A stretch of 64,000 nucleotides of DNA from Pseudomonadota bacterium. Lineage in GTDB: Bacteria; Pseudomonadota; Alphaproteobacteria; Rhodospirillales; Magnetospirillaceae. The stretch covers positions 1 through 64,000 of the forward strand of contig JAJYTF010000018.1 of NCBI GenBank assembly GCA_021793155.1, written 5' to 3'. Position 1 is the first letter of the stretch, and each line of letters opens with the position of its first letter. This document shows positions 15,000 to 26,011 of the stretch, in pieces. A model generated the notes under the pieces. The model saw only the letters and a list, made by a program, of their open reading frames with translations, made no database searches and was not told where the DNA came from. The position numbers were made by a program, and so were the translations under genes.

Positions 15000-17792
15000 A
15001 TGGTCGATCGACACTCGCCCTCCGAAGCGAAGGTTTCTTTGTTTCTGTCTCTTTTCCGGGGAAGGCCGGATGTTTACGCTCGCCGCTTTGAAAGCCGGAG
15101 AACGGGCAAGTCCGGATACCAACCCGCCTGCGCCAACGAGTGGCTTCGGGGCATTTGCGAAAAGCCAAGAAGCAAATGCTCCGATTGCGCGCATCAGCAC
15201 TTCGTTGCCATCACCGACATGGCTGCCAGATGGCATCTTCTGGGTGAAGACGACCGCGGGCAGAGTTTCGTCATGGGTGTTTATCCCATGCTGCAAGACG
15301 AAACCTGCTTCTTTTTGGCCGTGGATTTCGACAAGAGCAGCTGGCGCGACGATGCAAAGGCTTTCTGGGAAACCTGTCATCAGTTGGGCATCCCCGCGGT
15401 CCTTGAGCGGTCGCGCTCCGGCAACGGTGCGCATGTTTGGATTTTCTTCGATGAGGCCGTTCCCGCCTGGCTGGCGAGGAAACTTGGGGCGCACCTCCTG
15501 ACGGAAACCATGGAGCGCAGGCCGGAACTGGGGCTGCGATCCTATGACCGCTTCTTCCCTAATCAGGATACCCTTCCGAAGGGCGGATTCGGCAACTTGA
15601 TCGCCTTGCCGCTGCAAAAAGCTCCGCGCGAGCAAGGCAACTCCGTCTTCCTTGATGGCAGTTTCGCGCCCTATGCCGATCAATGGGCATTTCTCTCGTC
15701 AGTCCCGAGACTGGCCCGGCAGCCGATCGAATGGTTCCTCGCCAAGGCAGAAGCAGCGGACAGGATCATCGGGGTGGCTCTCGCTGCGTCGGAGGAAGAC
15801 GAGGATGCTCCCTGGTTGGCGCCTCCCTCGCGGCGGCGAAAGGAACCCGCCATCGTCGGACCGTTGCCGAAGACCTTGGAACTGGTGCTCGCCGATGAGA
15901 TCTACATTGCCAAGAGTGCGCTGCCGCCCGCGCTCCATAATCGCCTTGTCCGCCTGGCTGCGTTCCAGAATCCCGAATTCTATCGCGCTCAAGCGATGCG
16001 CCTGCCGGTGTACGACACGCCGCGGATCATTGGCTGTGCTGCGGATCATTCATCTCATCTTAGCTTGCCGCGCGGCTGCCTGGACGATGTGCGGCGGCTT
16101 TGCGCCGACCTGAAGATCGAGGTAACGGTGCATGATGAAAGGAATGCCGGTCAGCCGCTGACGGTGGCGTTCCGAGGAGAGTTGCGGCCGGATCAGCAGT
16201 TGGCGGCACGCGCGCTGTTGGCGCACGACAATGGCATCCTGGCCGCCACCACCGCGTTCGGAAAGACGGTCATCGCCGCATGGTTGATCGCGCAACGCGG
16301 CGTCAACACCCTCGTTCTGGTACACAGGCAACAATTGCTGGACCAGTGGGTGGAGCGCTTACGCTCCTTCCTCGATCTGCCGGGGAAATCAATTGGCTGC
16401 GTCGGCGGAGGACGCAAGCGTTTTGCGGGGGCGATTGATGTCGCTCTGATCCAAAGCCTGGTGCGGCGGGGTGTCGTGGACGATCGGGTGGGAGACTATG
16501 GTCACGTCATCGTCGATGAATGCCATCACCTACCCGCATTTAGTTTCGAGCAGGTCAGCCGACGCGCCAACGCCAAGTTCGTCACCGGATTGACCGCGAC
16601 GGTGGCGCGAAAAGATGGACATCACCCCATCCTGTTCATGCAATGCGGCCCTATCCGCCATCGCGTAAACGCGCGACAGCAGGCGGCTGTGCGGCCTTTT
16701 GATTACCGTGTCTTCGTTCGTCCGACGGCGTTTCGTTCTCTGGATGAGCCTGCTGCCGACCAAAGGCTGCAATTCCAGAACGTTTGTGTCGAGCTTGTCA
16801 ACGACGAAGCGCGCAACAGGCTGATTTGCGGCGACGTGCTCGATGCCGCGCGCCAAGGACGGTCGCCTATCGTGCTGACCGAGCGCAAGGAGCACCTCGA
16901 TCGCCTGGCGGGCTACCTTTCATCGCAGGTGCGCCACCTGATTACCTTGCGCGGAGGCATGGGGCGCAAAGAGCTAAAGGCCGTGACCGCCCGACTGAAG
17001 GAAATCCCTCGGTCCGAGGAACGGGTTCTGCTGGCAACCGGGCGCTATGTTGGCGAGGGCTTCGACGATGCCCGGCTGGACACGCTGTTCTTGAGCCTTC
17101 CGGTGTCGTGGCGGGGAACCATCGCCCAATATGTCGGACGGCTGCATCGGCTGCATGAGGGGAAGCGGGAGGTGCGCGTCTATGATTACGCCGATCTGAA
17201 CGTTCCGATGCTGGCGCGCATGTTCGACCGGCGCTGCAAAGGTTACGAAGCCGTCGGCTACAGTATCCTCCTCCCCGGCAGCGCCGTTCCAGGATGGCCA
17301 GTCGAAGTTGAGCTGCCGATCGACCCCCAATGGAAACGGGAATATGCGGCAAGTGTGAAGAGGCTGATAAGCGACGGTGTCGACGCGCCGCTTGGCACCC
17401 TTTTCGTCAGCGCCGTGAGGGCATTCGCATCGGATGCCGAGGGCGTCGAACGTGCCAGAAGCGCCACGGAAGCCTTCCTCTATCGACGGTTGGAGAGCCT
17501 GCCGACGACGGCGGGGCATTTCAGCCTCAACGCCGAGCTACCAATTCCGTTTGGCGGCTCTGGCCGCATGGAGATCGACCTCCTCTGTCCTGACGCCAAA
17601 ATGGCTGTGGAATTGGATGGGTCGCAACACCTCGGCAGCGTAGATGCCTACCGAAGCGACCGCACCAAAGACCATTTGCTGCAGGAGGCAGGCTACCTGG
17701 TCCTGCGGTTCCTCGCTGAAGACGTTGGGAAAAGGCTCGATTTCGTGTTGGACACGATCCAGAGGGCGCTCGTTTCCCGATCTCGTCGTTGA
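15000..17792 (+). CDS. TOTE-type primase, SF2 helicase and C-terminal nuclease fusion
   Basis: A 930-residue multidomain protein. Residues ~20-250 match the archaeo-eukaryotic-type primase of TOTE conflict systems: a Cys cluster (C44, C53, C60, C63), DFD at 109-111 as the metal site, and SGNGAHVWIFF at 140-150. Residues ~390-770 are a superfamily 2 helicase with ATTAFGKT (415-422), DECH (505-508) and TAT (531-533). The last ~110 residues resemble a Vsr/DUF559-like endonuclease (MEIDLLCPDAKMAVELDGSQH). TOTE systems are predicted anti-element conflict systems. An AGAAGAGAG ribosome binding site precedes the ATG. It lies alone with higBA between two identical tRNA-Leu fragments. Confidence 0.82.
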   Translation: MVDRHSPSEAKVSLFLSLFRGRPDVYARRFESRRTGKSGYQPACANEWLRGICEKPRSKCSDCAHQHFVAITDMAARWHLLGEDDRGQSFVMGVYPMLQDETCFFLAVDFDKSSWRDDAKAFWETCHQLGIPAVLERSRSGNGAHVWIFFDEAVPAWLARKLGAHLLTETMERRPELGLRSYDRFFPNQDTLPKGGFGNLIALPLQKAPREQGNSVFLDGSFAPYADQWAFLSSVPRLARQPIEWFLAKAEAADRIIGVALAASEEDEDAPWLAPPSRRRKEPAIVGPLPKTLELVLADEIYIAKSALPPALHNRLVRLAAFQNPEFYRAQAMRLPVYDTPRIIGCAADHSSHLSLPRGCLDDVRRLCADLKIEVTVHDERNAGQPLTVAFRGELRPDQQLAARALLAHDNGILAATTAFGKTVIAAWLIAQRGVNTLVLVHRQQLLDQWVERLRSFLDLPGKSIGCVGGGRKRFAGAIDVALIQSLVRRGVVDDRVGDYGHVIVDECHHLPAFSFEQVSRRANAKFVTGLTATVARKDGHHPILFMQCGPIRHRVNARQQAAVRPFDYRVFVRPTAFRSLDEPAADQRLQFQNVCVELVNDEARNRLICGDVLDAARQGRSPIVLTERKEHLDRLAGYLSSQVRHLITLRGGMGRKELKAVTARLKEIPRSEERVLLATGRYVGEGFDDARLDTLFLSLPVSWRGTIAQYVGRLHRLHEGKREVRVYDYADLNVPMLARMFDRRCKGYEAVGYSILLPGSAVPGWPVEVELPIDPQWKREYAASVKRLISDGVDAPLGTLFVSAVRAFASDAEGVERARSATEAFLYRRLESLPTTAGHFSLNAELPIPFGGSGRMEIDLLCPDAKMAVELDGSQHLGSVDAYRSDRTKDHLLQEAGYLVLRFLAEDVGKRLDFVLDTIQRALVSRSRR

Positions 17793-17811
17793 TAACGCGA
17801 AACCGCGCGAG

Positions 17812-17870
17812 AATTGGTGCCCCAGGTCGGACTCGAACCAACACGCCGTTGCCGGCAACAGATTTTGAGT
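17812..17870 (-). other. Internal attachment-site remnant: 3' tRNA-Leu fragment
   Basis: These 59 bases are identical to 13990-14048 and match 54 of 59 bases of the intact tRNA-Leu at 41246-41304. They start 20 bases after the TOTE gene stop. The pair of identical copies bounds a 3.8-kb cassette. Unlike the outer copy, this one lacks the shared TGCTTGATTT flank. Confidence 0.8.
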
Positions 17871-18034
17871 CTACCCCCTTTGATGGGAAAACAAAGGGTT
17901 ATGTTCTGACGTCTGTCAGATTTTTGCTTTCTTTTGGTCGAAGTCTGACGGTTCTTGCCCGGGTGTCAGGCCCGTGCCATAACGAATCAGAATTCAACGT
18001 TCCAATGGGCTGTCAACGCCGGTAAGCCTTCGTC

Positions 18035-18484
18035 TTAACGCTTCAGAGGCAGGAGACGACGAAGCAAGCTGATGAGTTCAGCCGGGGCACGCCCGAGCCC
18101 AAACTTTGCCATTTCTTCGACTTCGCATTCCCATACCGTGACCACTTCGAAGCCAAGTTGGCGGAGCTGTTCGACCTTCTCCTCGTCTCGTTGCCGGTTT
18201 CTCGCGAGTTTTTCAACCCAAAAATCGACGTTCCGCTTTGGGACGGTCGCCCGCTTGCAGCCGGGATGGCCGTGCCAGAAACAGCCATGAACGAAGATTG
18301 CCCAGCCCTGGCGTCGATTGACGAGGTCCGGGGAACCGGGCAGTCGATGCGCATTGCACCGGTAACGTAGACCGTGAGACCATAAGAGTTTACGCAGCGC
18401 GCTTTCTGGGCGGGTGTGCTGGCGACCGATGCCCTTCATCCGTTGCGAGGTGGGCGCGTCGGTCTGTATCACCTGTCGTCGCAT
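18035..18484 (-). CDS. vsr: Very short patch repair endonuclease
   Basis: A 149-residue Vsr endonuclease, which nicks next to T:G mismatches formed by deamination of 5-methylcytosine. Family features are clear: MKGIGRQHTRPESALRKLLW, then PGSPDLVNRRQGWAIFV with the catalytic Asp, and HGCFWHGHPGC with the zinc ligands. The gene starts 10 bases after the methylase stop, so the two are co-transcribed. Confidence 0.93.
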   Translation of the reverse strand: MRRQVIQTDAPTSQRMKGIGRQHTRPESALRKLLWSHGLRYRCNAHRLPGSPDLVNRRQGWAIFVHGCFWHGHPGCKRATVPKRNVDFWVEKLARNRQRDEEKVEQLRQLGFEVVTVWECEVEEMAKFGLGRAPAELISLLRRLLPLKR

Positions 18485-18493
18485 GGCTTTATC

Positions 18494-19732
18494 TTACGCG
18501 GCCCGTCTCTTCATCCGCGTCGTATTCTTGTTGCCGTTAGCGGTGGAGGTGACGGCGATAGTCTCCATCTTCTTGCAGTGCGCGGCAATGGCTTCCTTGA
18601 ATCCTGGCTTGAAGCGGAGCGTACTCTGGCAAATGCGTTTGTAGAAACCTGAGGTGGCCCTGAGTGAAAGCGCGGCGCCTGGGTATCTCAAGAATTCGGC
18701 CAACGGTTGGCGCGGCCGGTTGACCGGCCAGGATCCGATGGCAGTCGCGTAGCGTATCTTCCCGTCGAACCACGCTGCTTTAGGCCACGGTTCGCCGATG
18801 GCCAGAGGAATTCCCGGGGTGTCGTCATAGGCCCGTGGTGCCGCGAGCTGCTGCCCGACCCAAGTCGAGACTTCGACGTTCACTGCATTACCGATCAGCG
18901 TCCACCGTCTACGAGCGTTGAACGGCCGCTCCCGTCCGTCTTCGAGGAGCAGGTCGAGATCGGTCCAGCCTTCAGGCAACCCTTGTAGCCGTTCGACGTC
19001 CCTCAGATGCGGCGTCACGACGCAAAGGTCGGGCAGAAGGATGGCTGGCGGCGAGGGGATGCCCATCGCAGATCCACCCTTCAGGGTCGGCACGTAGTCC
19101 TCGCCCCAGCCCAGGCCCCGGTTGCCTTCCGTCCAGTAGAAGCCGTGCGCCGCTTCGTTCAAGCCCGTCTCATACTCGACTGGAGGCTCATCCCCGTGGA
19201 AGAGCGTCTCGCGAGGGTCCCCCTCCAAAGTGGCAAACATGAAGATGCGATTGCGTCGTTGGGGAAGCCCGAAGGCAAGTGCATCGATCGTTCGGTAGGC
19301 CCACCGATACCCAAGTTCCTCCAAAGCGGACAGAACTTCACCCATGTACTGCCCGCGGTGGAGATGCCGCCAGTTCGGCACGTTTTCGATCAGCACCTTG
19401 GGAAAAGGTCGGCGCCGAAGGAGGGCGATGGTCTCTCGGATCAGGCTCGAACGCCCGCCGGCGAATCCCCGTGTACGCCCGGCTTGAGAGAGATCAGTGC
19501 AGGGAAAGCCGGCAGTCAGCAGATCAGACCGCGGGGAGATTTTGTCAAGTATCTCCTCGGTTCGCTTGATGTCCGGTGCGACCGGAACCCCCGGGAAACG
19601 CCGCTTTAGCACGGCCGTAGCTTCGGGGTCGCACTCGCAAAAGAGCGATGTGACATGACCGCTTCGATGGAGTCCGAGCTCCAAGCCGCCGATGCCGCCG
19701 AAGATGGCGGTGATGTCGAGCGAATTGGGCAT
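18494..19732 (-). CDS. DNA cytosine-5 methyltransferase
   Basis: A 412-residue C5 cytosine methylase. Motifs in order: ITAIFGGIGGLELGLHRSG (I, SAM binding), AGFPCTDLSQAGRT with the catalytic Pro-Cys (IV), LIENV (VI), QRRNRIFMFA (VIII) and GNAVNVEVS (X). It is followed by vsr and preceded by a DruE-like helicase gene 171 bases upstream on the same strand. It may mark host DNA for the DruHE system, as DruM is thought to do in Druantia type II, or be a stand-alone methylase. No cognate restriction enzyme is evident nearby. Confidence 0.92.
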   Translation of the reverse strand: MPNSLDITAIFGGIGGLELGLHRSGHVTSLFCECDPEATAVLKRRFPGVPVAPDIKRTEEILDKISPRSDLLTAGFPCTDLSQAGRTRGFAGGRSSLIRETIALLRRRPFPKVLIENVPNWRHLHRGQYMGEVLSALEELGYRWAYRTIDALAFGLPQRRNRIFMFATLEGDPRETLFHGDEPPVEYETGLNEAAHGFYWTEGNRGLGWGEDYVPTLKGGSAMGIPSPPAILLPDLCVVTPHLRDVERLQGLPEGWTDLDLLLEDGRERPFNARRRWTLIGNAVNVEVSTWVGQQLAAPRAYDDTPGIPLAIGEPWPKAAWFDGKIRYATAIGSWPVNRPRQPLAEFLRYPGAALSLRATSGFYKRICQSTLRFKPGFKEAIAAHCKKMETIAVTSTANGNKNTTRMKRRAA

Positions 19733-19903
19733 TGGTCCTCCAGCGATCGAGAATACGCACGAAATACTAGCACGCGCGCCGACCTACCCCGAGCTCAAAG
19801 CCCACTGGCTCAATACCGGCATCGAGCCACTCAGAGAGCGCTCTCGGCTCGCCACCTTTGGGCGGCGGAGGTGACTGAGCGACACATGAAGGTCAAGCCG
19901 ACG

Positions 19904-22900
19904 TCAGTCCAGTCTCACGGCAACGAATGTGCCGTCTGGGCCATTCTCGATGGGGATCGGCTCACGGAGCGAAGCTATCTGGCGCGTAACCGGCGCGTTG
20001 TGATTGAAGGGAATTCGCTTCGCGCATCTCCATGAGCCAACGCCTTGATCGAAGAAGATGACTCCCGAGCCGAGGGTGCTCATGAAATCGAGCCTGCGGC
20101 GATGGCCAAGCCGACGCTCCATTTGGAGGCGCACGTTCGGGGTGAGCTCCGACAACATCTGACCCATGACGTCCTTACGGGCCATTGCATCGGGCCAATC
20201 CGTGTGGACCCAAGAGCCGGCCTGCGGACGGACGTCTCCTTTCGTTGCCAAGGTTTGTACGGTGACCTCGGTTTGCTTGCCGGCGAAGACGCTCACCAAC
20301 TCGACGAGGAGCCTGATGCTGAGCGGATTGAAGAGGTAACGGTCGGTATAGGTTAGCGAGAGCAGCGGCGTTGCAAACGCTGCGGCGAGATCCGGCGAAC
20401 GCTTGGTCACCAGCGTTTTGAAGCGTGCCCCGAATCCAGTCGCCACCCCATCGAGTTCGTCGGCGATTTCGATCAGCCACTCCCGGCGCCCGGTCGCCAG
20501 CATGTGGGCAAAATTGATCTCCTGTCCCTGGGCGACTTCTGCTGAGGGGCCGCGCACCACGGGCGCTTGCGAAGCGGCTGCCCATCCGTCGTCGATAACG
20601 GCGGCCGAAGGTGCAGCGGAAGCCCAGATGACTGTGCCTCCTTTGCCTGACACGGCAGCGAGCCACGGGACGCCCGACGGTTCGCCGGAGGCACGGACGG
20701 ATACGCGCGCCCTCTGCGCCCACAGCACGAACTGCTTTCGGGTCACCGCATCCGCTTCCGACAGCACGGTCGGATCCACGAGAACGGTTGCCGACCGGTC
20801 CCGGCCGCCCCAACGCTCGAGCACAGGGGTCATCGGCCAAGTCGACAGCTCCCATTCGGCCGGGTCACCCGATAGAGGCACGAGCAGCCGCGCTCCCCCG
20901 TCGGCCGCGAGGCGATCCGAAATGGCTTCGGGGAGGGGCGCTGGCTCGTACACCGTTTCAGGCCCGAGCAGACGATCTTTCTCGGGGAGCTCCAACCGAC
21001 CGACGATTTCGCTGAGGAGCCAGTAAGCTCCTTTGCGGTCGGTCTCATCGGCCGAGTGCTGGCTGTCAGCCGACAAGACGCATCTTGGGCAAGCCGGGCC
21101 CGCATCTGGATCTCCGCAGCGGCCCGGCCCGTTGCAATCAAGAAGATCGCGTGCTTCACGCAGCGCGCCTACCGGATCGCGCGCCAACACGGCAGCGAAT
21201 CCGGCGCCCCCGCTCGCCCGATCGAATACGATCGCGCTGAAATTGTCGCGCAATCCTTCGTGGGGAACTTGTGGTGCCGCAAAACCCATTTCGTCGGCAT
21301 CGACACCGAGGCGCCGTGCGGCGACTTCCCTTAATGCCAAGGCGATCGTGAGAGCCACTTGCCGGCTGTCGCAGTCATATAGCTGCACTTCGCAGACGTC
21401 CGTTCGGATTTCTTGTCCGAGGCGCAGATGCCGTTGCACGGCGAACGGAGATTGCTGCGGCACTCCTCCCGTGCATGTGACTCCATCTTCCGCCCGGGGA
21501 ACGCCGCGGAGGGGACGGTGCCCCGTCAGCGAAGTTGGCCCGTCGGCCTCGGTTTCTGGGGCAGCACGGCCACAGTGGAGGCAAACTTCGAAACCGTGTC
21601 CGTGCGGTCCAGGATTGAACCAGAAGACTAAGCCGTCGGCACCGGTGCGCACCCGCCCCAAGGTCGGATCGGGGAGTGCTCGCCATGCTGCAGTCCGGGC
21701 CGATACCCAGGGATCGACGGGAGGAGGGCTTCCCAATTCGCGCGTGTCGTCGTGTACTTCGTATCTAACGTCGACCGCGAATCCGGCAGGGGCAAGGAAG
21801 CGGAACATTCGGAAGTCGGTACCACCGCATTCGCCACAGGGGCCGGGGTCGACCGCGGTTGGCGCCGATGACAAGGCACCGCAGCGCTGGCAGGAGCGCA
21901 TCTGACGAAGGTTCTGGACCTCGCGGACCCCATCTTGGCTGGCGGGGCGCTTCCAGTTTAGGGTCACGCCCGAGGACTCGCGCACGACACCGTCGATGAC
22001 GATCCCACGCCCCGGTGCGTATTCGAATATGGCGATGTCACGTTGTCTTGAGGGGAAGCCCCTCGCCTTGAACCGGTTTTGATCCTCGTTCTTGTCCTCT
22101 CGGTGCTGATCTTCTCGCCTGTGGCGTTCGGAGGCCGTTTCGATGACGAAAGGCACGACTTCGGTCGGAAAACCGTAAGAAGGCAGGAATCCGCGCGCCG
22201 CCAGCTCACCGAGCAGATAATTCTGCTCAAGCCGGCGGCGCTGGAAAGCCCGAGCCTTCGCCGCCACCGCACTTTCCTCGGAGAGCGTGGCCGGATCGTC
22301 GTTCAGCGCCTCCCATTCGGTCCTCAGATCGGCTTGGATCCGCTCTATCCGCTCACGGACACCCTCGAAGAGATCAGCGCCCACCTTGAGCGGGGTGCCA
22401 GCGAGGATGACCTTTAGGTCTGAAGCAGCTGCGGAGTCGCTGACGAGGTGATCGAGCCAGGCTAGGAATTGCTCGCTAGGGAACGGGCCCGCGCCTGAGG
22501 AAGGATCACTTCCGATCCCGAAGAATCGGCTGTTCGTCAATTTGTGCAGCTCGGCAGCCTGTTCCCGTAGGAAGCGCGCGAGAAGGTAAGCGTGGGCATG
22601 TCGCCTTGCGATCGTCGGGCTCTCCAGGCTGACGAGCGGAGCTGGCACCTCTTTGGTCAAGAATGTTTCCGGATTCGCGAATGCGAAGCGGTCGAGCGGT
22701 TGATCCTTGCACAGGGTAATGCCGAGGGCGACTGGCTGGCGGGCTCGCCCAGCGCGACCGACACGCTGGCGATAGTTGGCAATTGCTGGTGGAGCGTTGG
22801 TGTTTAGTACGGCTTCGATGCTTCCGATGTCGACGCCCATTTCCATGGTCGTCGAGCATGCCATGACGTTGATCCGTCCTGCCTTGAACTCTTTCTCGTA

Positions 22901-25900
22901 TTGGCGAAGCAAGAAGGCCGGTTGTTGGGCAGAGTGCTCGGCAGCCCTCAGCCAGTGCGAGAATTTTGCTGCTTTATCCTGCTGGTCTCCCCACGCGCCA
23001 AACTCTCGAAGCGCCGTGATCTTCGGGTCGGCAGCGAGCCATGTGTCGATTTCGTCGGCGTTCGCCTCGTTGCCATCTGGCCGACGACACCAGACGTACT
23101 TGAGTTGCGGGAGCTCGATCGGCCTTGCGTTGGGGTGCACACCACCGACGTCGTAGGGGCTTAGGCCCCGGAAAGTCGTGTCGACGATCCGTCGTGTCGT
23201 CGGGCACCAAAACGCCTTTTCAATCGGAGCCACCTGCAGTTCCGAGAGGCGGAACCGGAAGCCCTGCCCCTCTTGGTCCATGTAAGGGGATAGGGCAGAC
23301 CAGGCGTCGCTGAGTAAGTTGTCGAGGTCCGCCCGCGCGACGGGGTCATCTTTGTCGAGAGCCAACGCTTGCACGAGGAGCCGGACGACCCGCGTTGGGC
23401 GCCTTGCGGACGGGTCGGGCCAAAACCGGGTCTTCGGCGGGGTCGGCGTCCCAGGATCACGACGTCGACGCATCGTGATCTGGCTCTGCCGACGGTCGAT
23501 CCAACGCATCCACCGCTGGGCATCGAAGGCCAAGATGACGTTAGTGCGGATGAAGTGGGTGACGAGCAATCTTACCAAGTCCCGCCAGTCATCGAGGCTC
23601 AGGCCGAGCTTCGCTGCGGACGCCGGACGTACGCCGTTGGGGCCGTCCACCCTCGGTACCAGAAGGCGGACGAGCCCGACCGTTTCCGCGCTGTTCGCGC
23701 GGACGGGCCGGCGCATGATTTCCCGATACAGGAGGAATTCGGCCAGCTTCGAGGTGTCGCCGAAGGTTTCTTCGCGCTCGACCCAAATCTCTTTCAGGAA
23801 CTCGGAGACCGTCACATCGGCGGTCAACTTGGAGACGAGTTCGCTCCAGGCCTTTGGGACAGACCCCCTGGTCATTGCCTCGCGTTTGGCTTCTTTTTCA
23901 CGAAGCATTGACTGAAAGACCGGGTCGTTCGACGACGGCCCGCGAAGGCGCTCGATCTGTGCCTCGATCTCTTTCAGTGCACTTTCGTCACGGGGCGGAC
24001 GCTGTTGAACGAAATGATAGAGGAAGCTACGGATGAAGCCGCGCTCCGACGCGATCTGAATGTTGGCCGCGTGGCGCGCCGTACCTTGTCTTGCGTCAGT
24101 GAAAGTGATGAGTTGGCGGCCGCCGAAAGGTAGGTGCTCGTCCTCCTTCGGATAGGGCGACAGCCGGCCGACGACGCTCGGTGTGATCTGCGAAATCAGG
24201 TATGGCGCGCCTGCTGCCAGAGGCCGAAGCACCCCACGATCCGGGTTCGCTCCGTCGGGTGGCCAGCCGCAGGCTGGGCATGCGCATATATCGTCGCTGC
24301 GCTGGAGCGTAAGGCCGGCCGTGACCGTCCCCTCCGCGATCACGCCGCTGCCGATGTCGATAGTGAGCTTCCGCCGGATCTGCGGGAGGCCGCGCGTCAG
24401 GTACATTTTGTTGACCAAGGGTGCGGCCCGCACCTGGGAATCCTCTCCCTCGTCGCTCTCTGCGCCCCAAGTTTCATCGCGCTCAAGGGTCTGCTCGAAG
24501 TCGCTGTCCCGTGACGGATCGTCCCATAGGACGATGCGGTCTCCTTCCGGCGTGAGTTTGGCCTTGAGGGCTCCCTCACCGCATTGAGGGCAAAAGGCCC
24601 ACTCCAACACCAGGCTGTGGCAATGGGGACAGTGGGAACGCTGTTCCAAAGAGACCGCTCCGAATGGCCAGTCGGGCGCCGATGATGGTTCGGGCTTCCC
24701 GGGGCACGACGGATTGATGCAGGCCCAAAGGCCGGTGAGGGTTCGGTGGAAGACGTGCACACGAGTCGGGAGGACCGAGTCGGCACCGACCGTCGCAAGC
24801 GTGGGATCCGCATGAGGGTCCCGTGCCCCGGCCGCGGCCAGTAGTAAATCCGTTGCGCGGTCGGTCTGCCCGGACACACGCTCGGCAGCGGCTCGCCAAC
24901 CGCTCCAAGAAATCGTATCCCCTCGTCTCAGCCGTTCGCGGATCTCCCGTAGATGCCGTGAACGGCTCAATAGTCGGCCACTTTCCAACGGGTCCAAGGC
25001 GCAAAGCGCCGAGGAATCAATCGGATCGTCCGAGAGGTCGCTGACCGGCGCCAACGGTGCCCGCTTGCCTCGTATCAATTGGACGTTGTCTGTCGGCACG
25101 CCCGCGAGGTCGCCCAGGAAGCGCCTGAGTTCTTCCCCGTCTTCTCCACCGATCGTCGCGGAGGTCGCAACGTAGCGGATATCTTCCGGCTTGCGTCCGA
25201 ATGCCAGCGTCACTCGTCGCAGCAGTAAGGAAAGCTCAGCGGCTTGAGCACCGACGTAGGAGTGGGCTTCATCCAACACGATGAAGTCGAGGGTGCCTTG
25301 AGACGCCTGAAGGATCGGTGCGTCCTTTTGCCGTATGAGCATATATTCGAGCATGGTGATGTTGGTCACCAGCACGGGCGGCGGTTGCGTTCTCAGGGCA
25401 GTCCTGTCGACCACCTTCCAAGGCTCGCTTCGGCGAGTCTCATCGCGCGCGGTTTCGGGCGTCTCCCCATTATAGAGGCAATACCGAAGGCTTCCGCCAA
25501 AGGCTGCGAACCATCTGGAGAGCCGCTCTTCCTGGCTGGAGATGAGGGCGTTGAGCGGGTAGAGCATCAGGGCCCTGACCCCCTGGGGGACGGTGCGACC
25601 CCCGTTCGAGAGCCGAACCAGCCGGTCGAGTATGGGCGTAAGGAAACATTCGGTCTTGCCGGACCCGGTGCCGCTGGAGACGATCAGGGAAGACGGAGCA
25701 TCTGCACAAAGGATTTTCCAGGCCTCTACTTGGTGCTGGTAAGGAGGCAACGGAGAGACATTCCGTAGTATCGCGAGGGTGTCGGGGTGCAAGAGACCAG
25801 GTTCCAGGGCATCCCAGCCGGAAACCGTAAGCCACGGAAACGCACCTTCCAGGAATGGTTCCGAGAGGAACGACCCCGGCGTACCTGCGGGCGCCCCAAG

Positions 25901-26011
25901 GATCTTGCGAAGGTGGCGGTTGAGGTCGGCGGAGCGGAGACGTGCCATTCCCACGACTGCATCCGCGGCTTCGCAAGGGAGACGCTCGAGTATGTTTTCC
26001 AGGTCGATCAT
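19904..26011 (-). CDS. druE: DruE-like DEAD/DEAH helicase with DUF1998 domain
   Basis: A 2035-residue helicase of the type used in Druantia. Residues 1-~600: [10 protein letters not shown] with K119, DEAH at 247-250, SAT at 284-286. The second RecA lobe carries [13 protein letters not shown] and [11 protein letters not shown]. Then come Cys clusters (CQRCG, CGECGG), and a DUF1998 region with [13 protein letters not shown] and further Cys pairs ([16 protein letters not shown]). The last ~200 residues may be a PLD-like fold (LGHRRRLDF, then [14 protein letters not shown]). Its start overlaps the druH stop (ATGA). Assignment as Druantia type III rests on size, domain order and the upstream DruH-like gene. 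Confidence 0.82.
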   Translation of the reverse strand: MIDLENILERLPCEAADAVVGMARLRSADLNRHLRKILGAPAGTPGSFLSEPFLEGAFPWLTVSGWDALEPGLLHPDTLAILRNVSPLPPYQHQVEAWKILCADAPSSLIVSSGTGSGKTECFLTPILDRLVRLSNGGRTVPQGVRALMLYPLNALISSQEERLSRWFAAFGGSLRYCLYNGETPETARDETRRSEPWKVVDRTALRTQPPPVLVTNITMLEYMLIRQKDAPILQASQGTLDFIVLDEAHSYVGAQAAELSLLLRRVTLAFGRKPEDIRYVATSATIGGEDGEELRRFLGDLAGVPTDNVQLIRGKRAPLAPVSDLSDDPIDSSALCALDPLESGRLLSRSRHLREIRERLRRGDTISWSGWRAAAERVSGQTDRATDLLLAAAGARDPHADPTLATVGADSVLPTRVHVFHRTLTGLWACINPSCPGKPEPSSAPDWPFGAVSLEQRSHCPHCHSLVLEWAFCPQCGEGALKAKLTPEGDRIVLWDDPSRDSDFEQTLERDETWGAESDEGEDSQVRAAPLVNKMYLTRGLPQIRRKLTIDIGSGVIAEGTVTAGLTLQRSDDICACPACGWPPDGANPDRGVLRPLAAGAPYLISQITPSVVGRLSPYPKEDEHLPFGGRQLITFTDARQGTARHAANIQIASERGFIRSFLYHFVQQRPPRDESALKEIEAQIERLRGPSSNDPVFQSMLREKEAKREAMTRGSVPKAWSELVSKLTADVTVSEFLKEIWVEREETFGDTSKLAEFLLYREIMRRPVRANSAETVGLVRLLVPRVDGPNGVRPASAAKLGLSLDDWRDLVRLLVTHFIRTNVILAFDAQRWMRWIDRRQSQITMRRRRDPGTPTPPKTRFWPDPSARRPTRVVRLLVQALALDKDDPVARADLDNLLSDAWSALSPYMDQEGQGFRFRLSELQVAPIEKAFWCPTTRRIVDTTFRGLSPYDVGGVHPNARPIELPQLKYVWCRRPDGNEANADEIDTWLAADPKITALREFGAWGDQQDKAAKFSHWLRAAEHSAQQPAFLLRQYEKEFKAGRINVMACSTTMEMGVDIGSIEAVLNTNAPPAIANYRQRVGRAGRARQPVALGITLCKDQPLDRFAFANPETFLTKEVPAPLVSLESPTIARRHAHAYLLARFLREQAAELHKLTNSRFFGIGSDPSSGAGPFPSEQFLAWLDHLVSDSAAASDLKVILAGTPLKVGADLFEGVRERIERIQADLRTEWEALNDDPATLSEESAVAAKARAFQRRRLEQNYLLGELAARGFLPSYGFPTEVVPFVIETASERHRREDQHREDKNEDQNRFKARGFPSRQRDIAIFEYAPGRGIVIDGVVRESSGVTLNWKRPASQDGVREVQNLRQMRSCQRCGALSSAPTAVDPGPCGECGGTDFRMFRFLAPAGFAVDVRYEVHDDTRELGSPPPVDPWVSARTAAWRALPDPTLGRVRTGADGLVFWFNPGPHGHGFEVCLHCGRAAPETEADGPTSLTGHRPLRGVPRAEDGVTCTGGVPQQSPFAVQRHLRLGQEIRTDVCEVQLYDCDSRQVALTIALALREVAARRLGVDADEMGFAAPQVPHEGLRDNFSAIVFDRASGGAGFAAVLARDPVGALREARDLLDCNGPGRCGDPDAGPACPRCVLSADSQHSADETDRKGAYWLLSEIVGRLELPEKDRLLGPETVYEPAPLPEAISDRLAADGGARLLVPLSGDPAEWELSTWPMTPVLERWGGRDRSATVLVDPTVLSEADAVTRKQFVLWAQRARVSVRASGEPSGVPWLAAVSGKGGTVIWASAAPSAAVIDDGWAAASQAPVVRGPSAEVAQGQEINFAHMLATGRREWLIEIADELDGVATGFGARFKTLVTKRSPDLAAAFATPLLSLTYTDRYLFNPLSIRLLVELVSVFAGKQTEVTVQTLATKGDVRPQAGSWVHTDWPDAMARKDVMGQMLSELTPNVRLQMERRLGHRRRLDFMSTLGSGVIFFDQGVGSWRCAKRIPFNHNAPVTRQIASLREPIPIENGPDGTFVAVRLD

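Noticed and set aside
13980-17870. tRNA-Leu fragments as functional tRNA genes
   Set aside because: Both lack the 5' acceptor strand, D arm and half the anticodon stem, so no cloverleaf can form.
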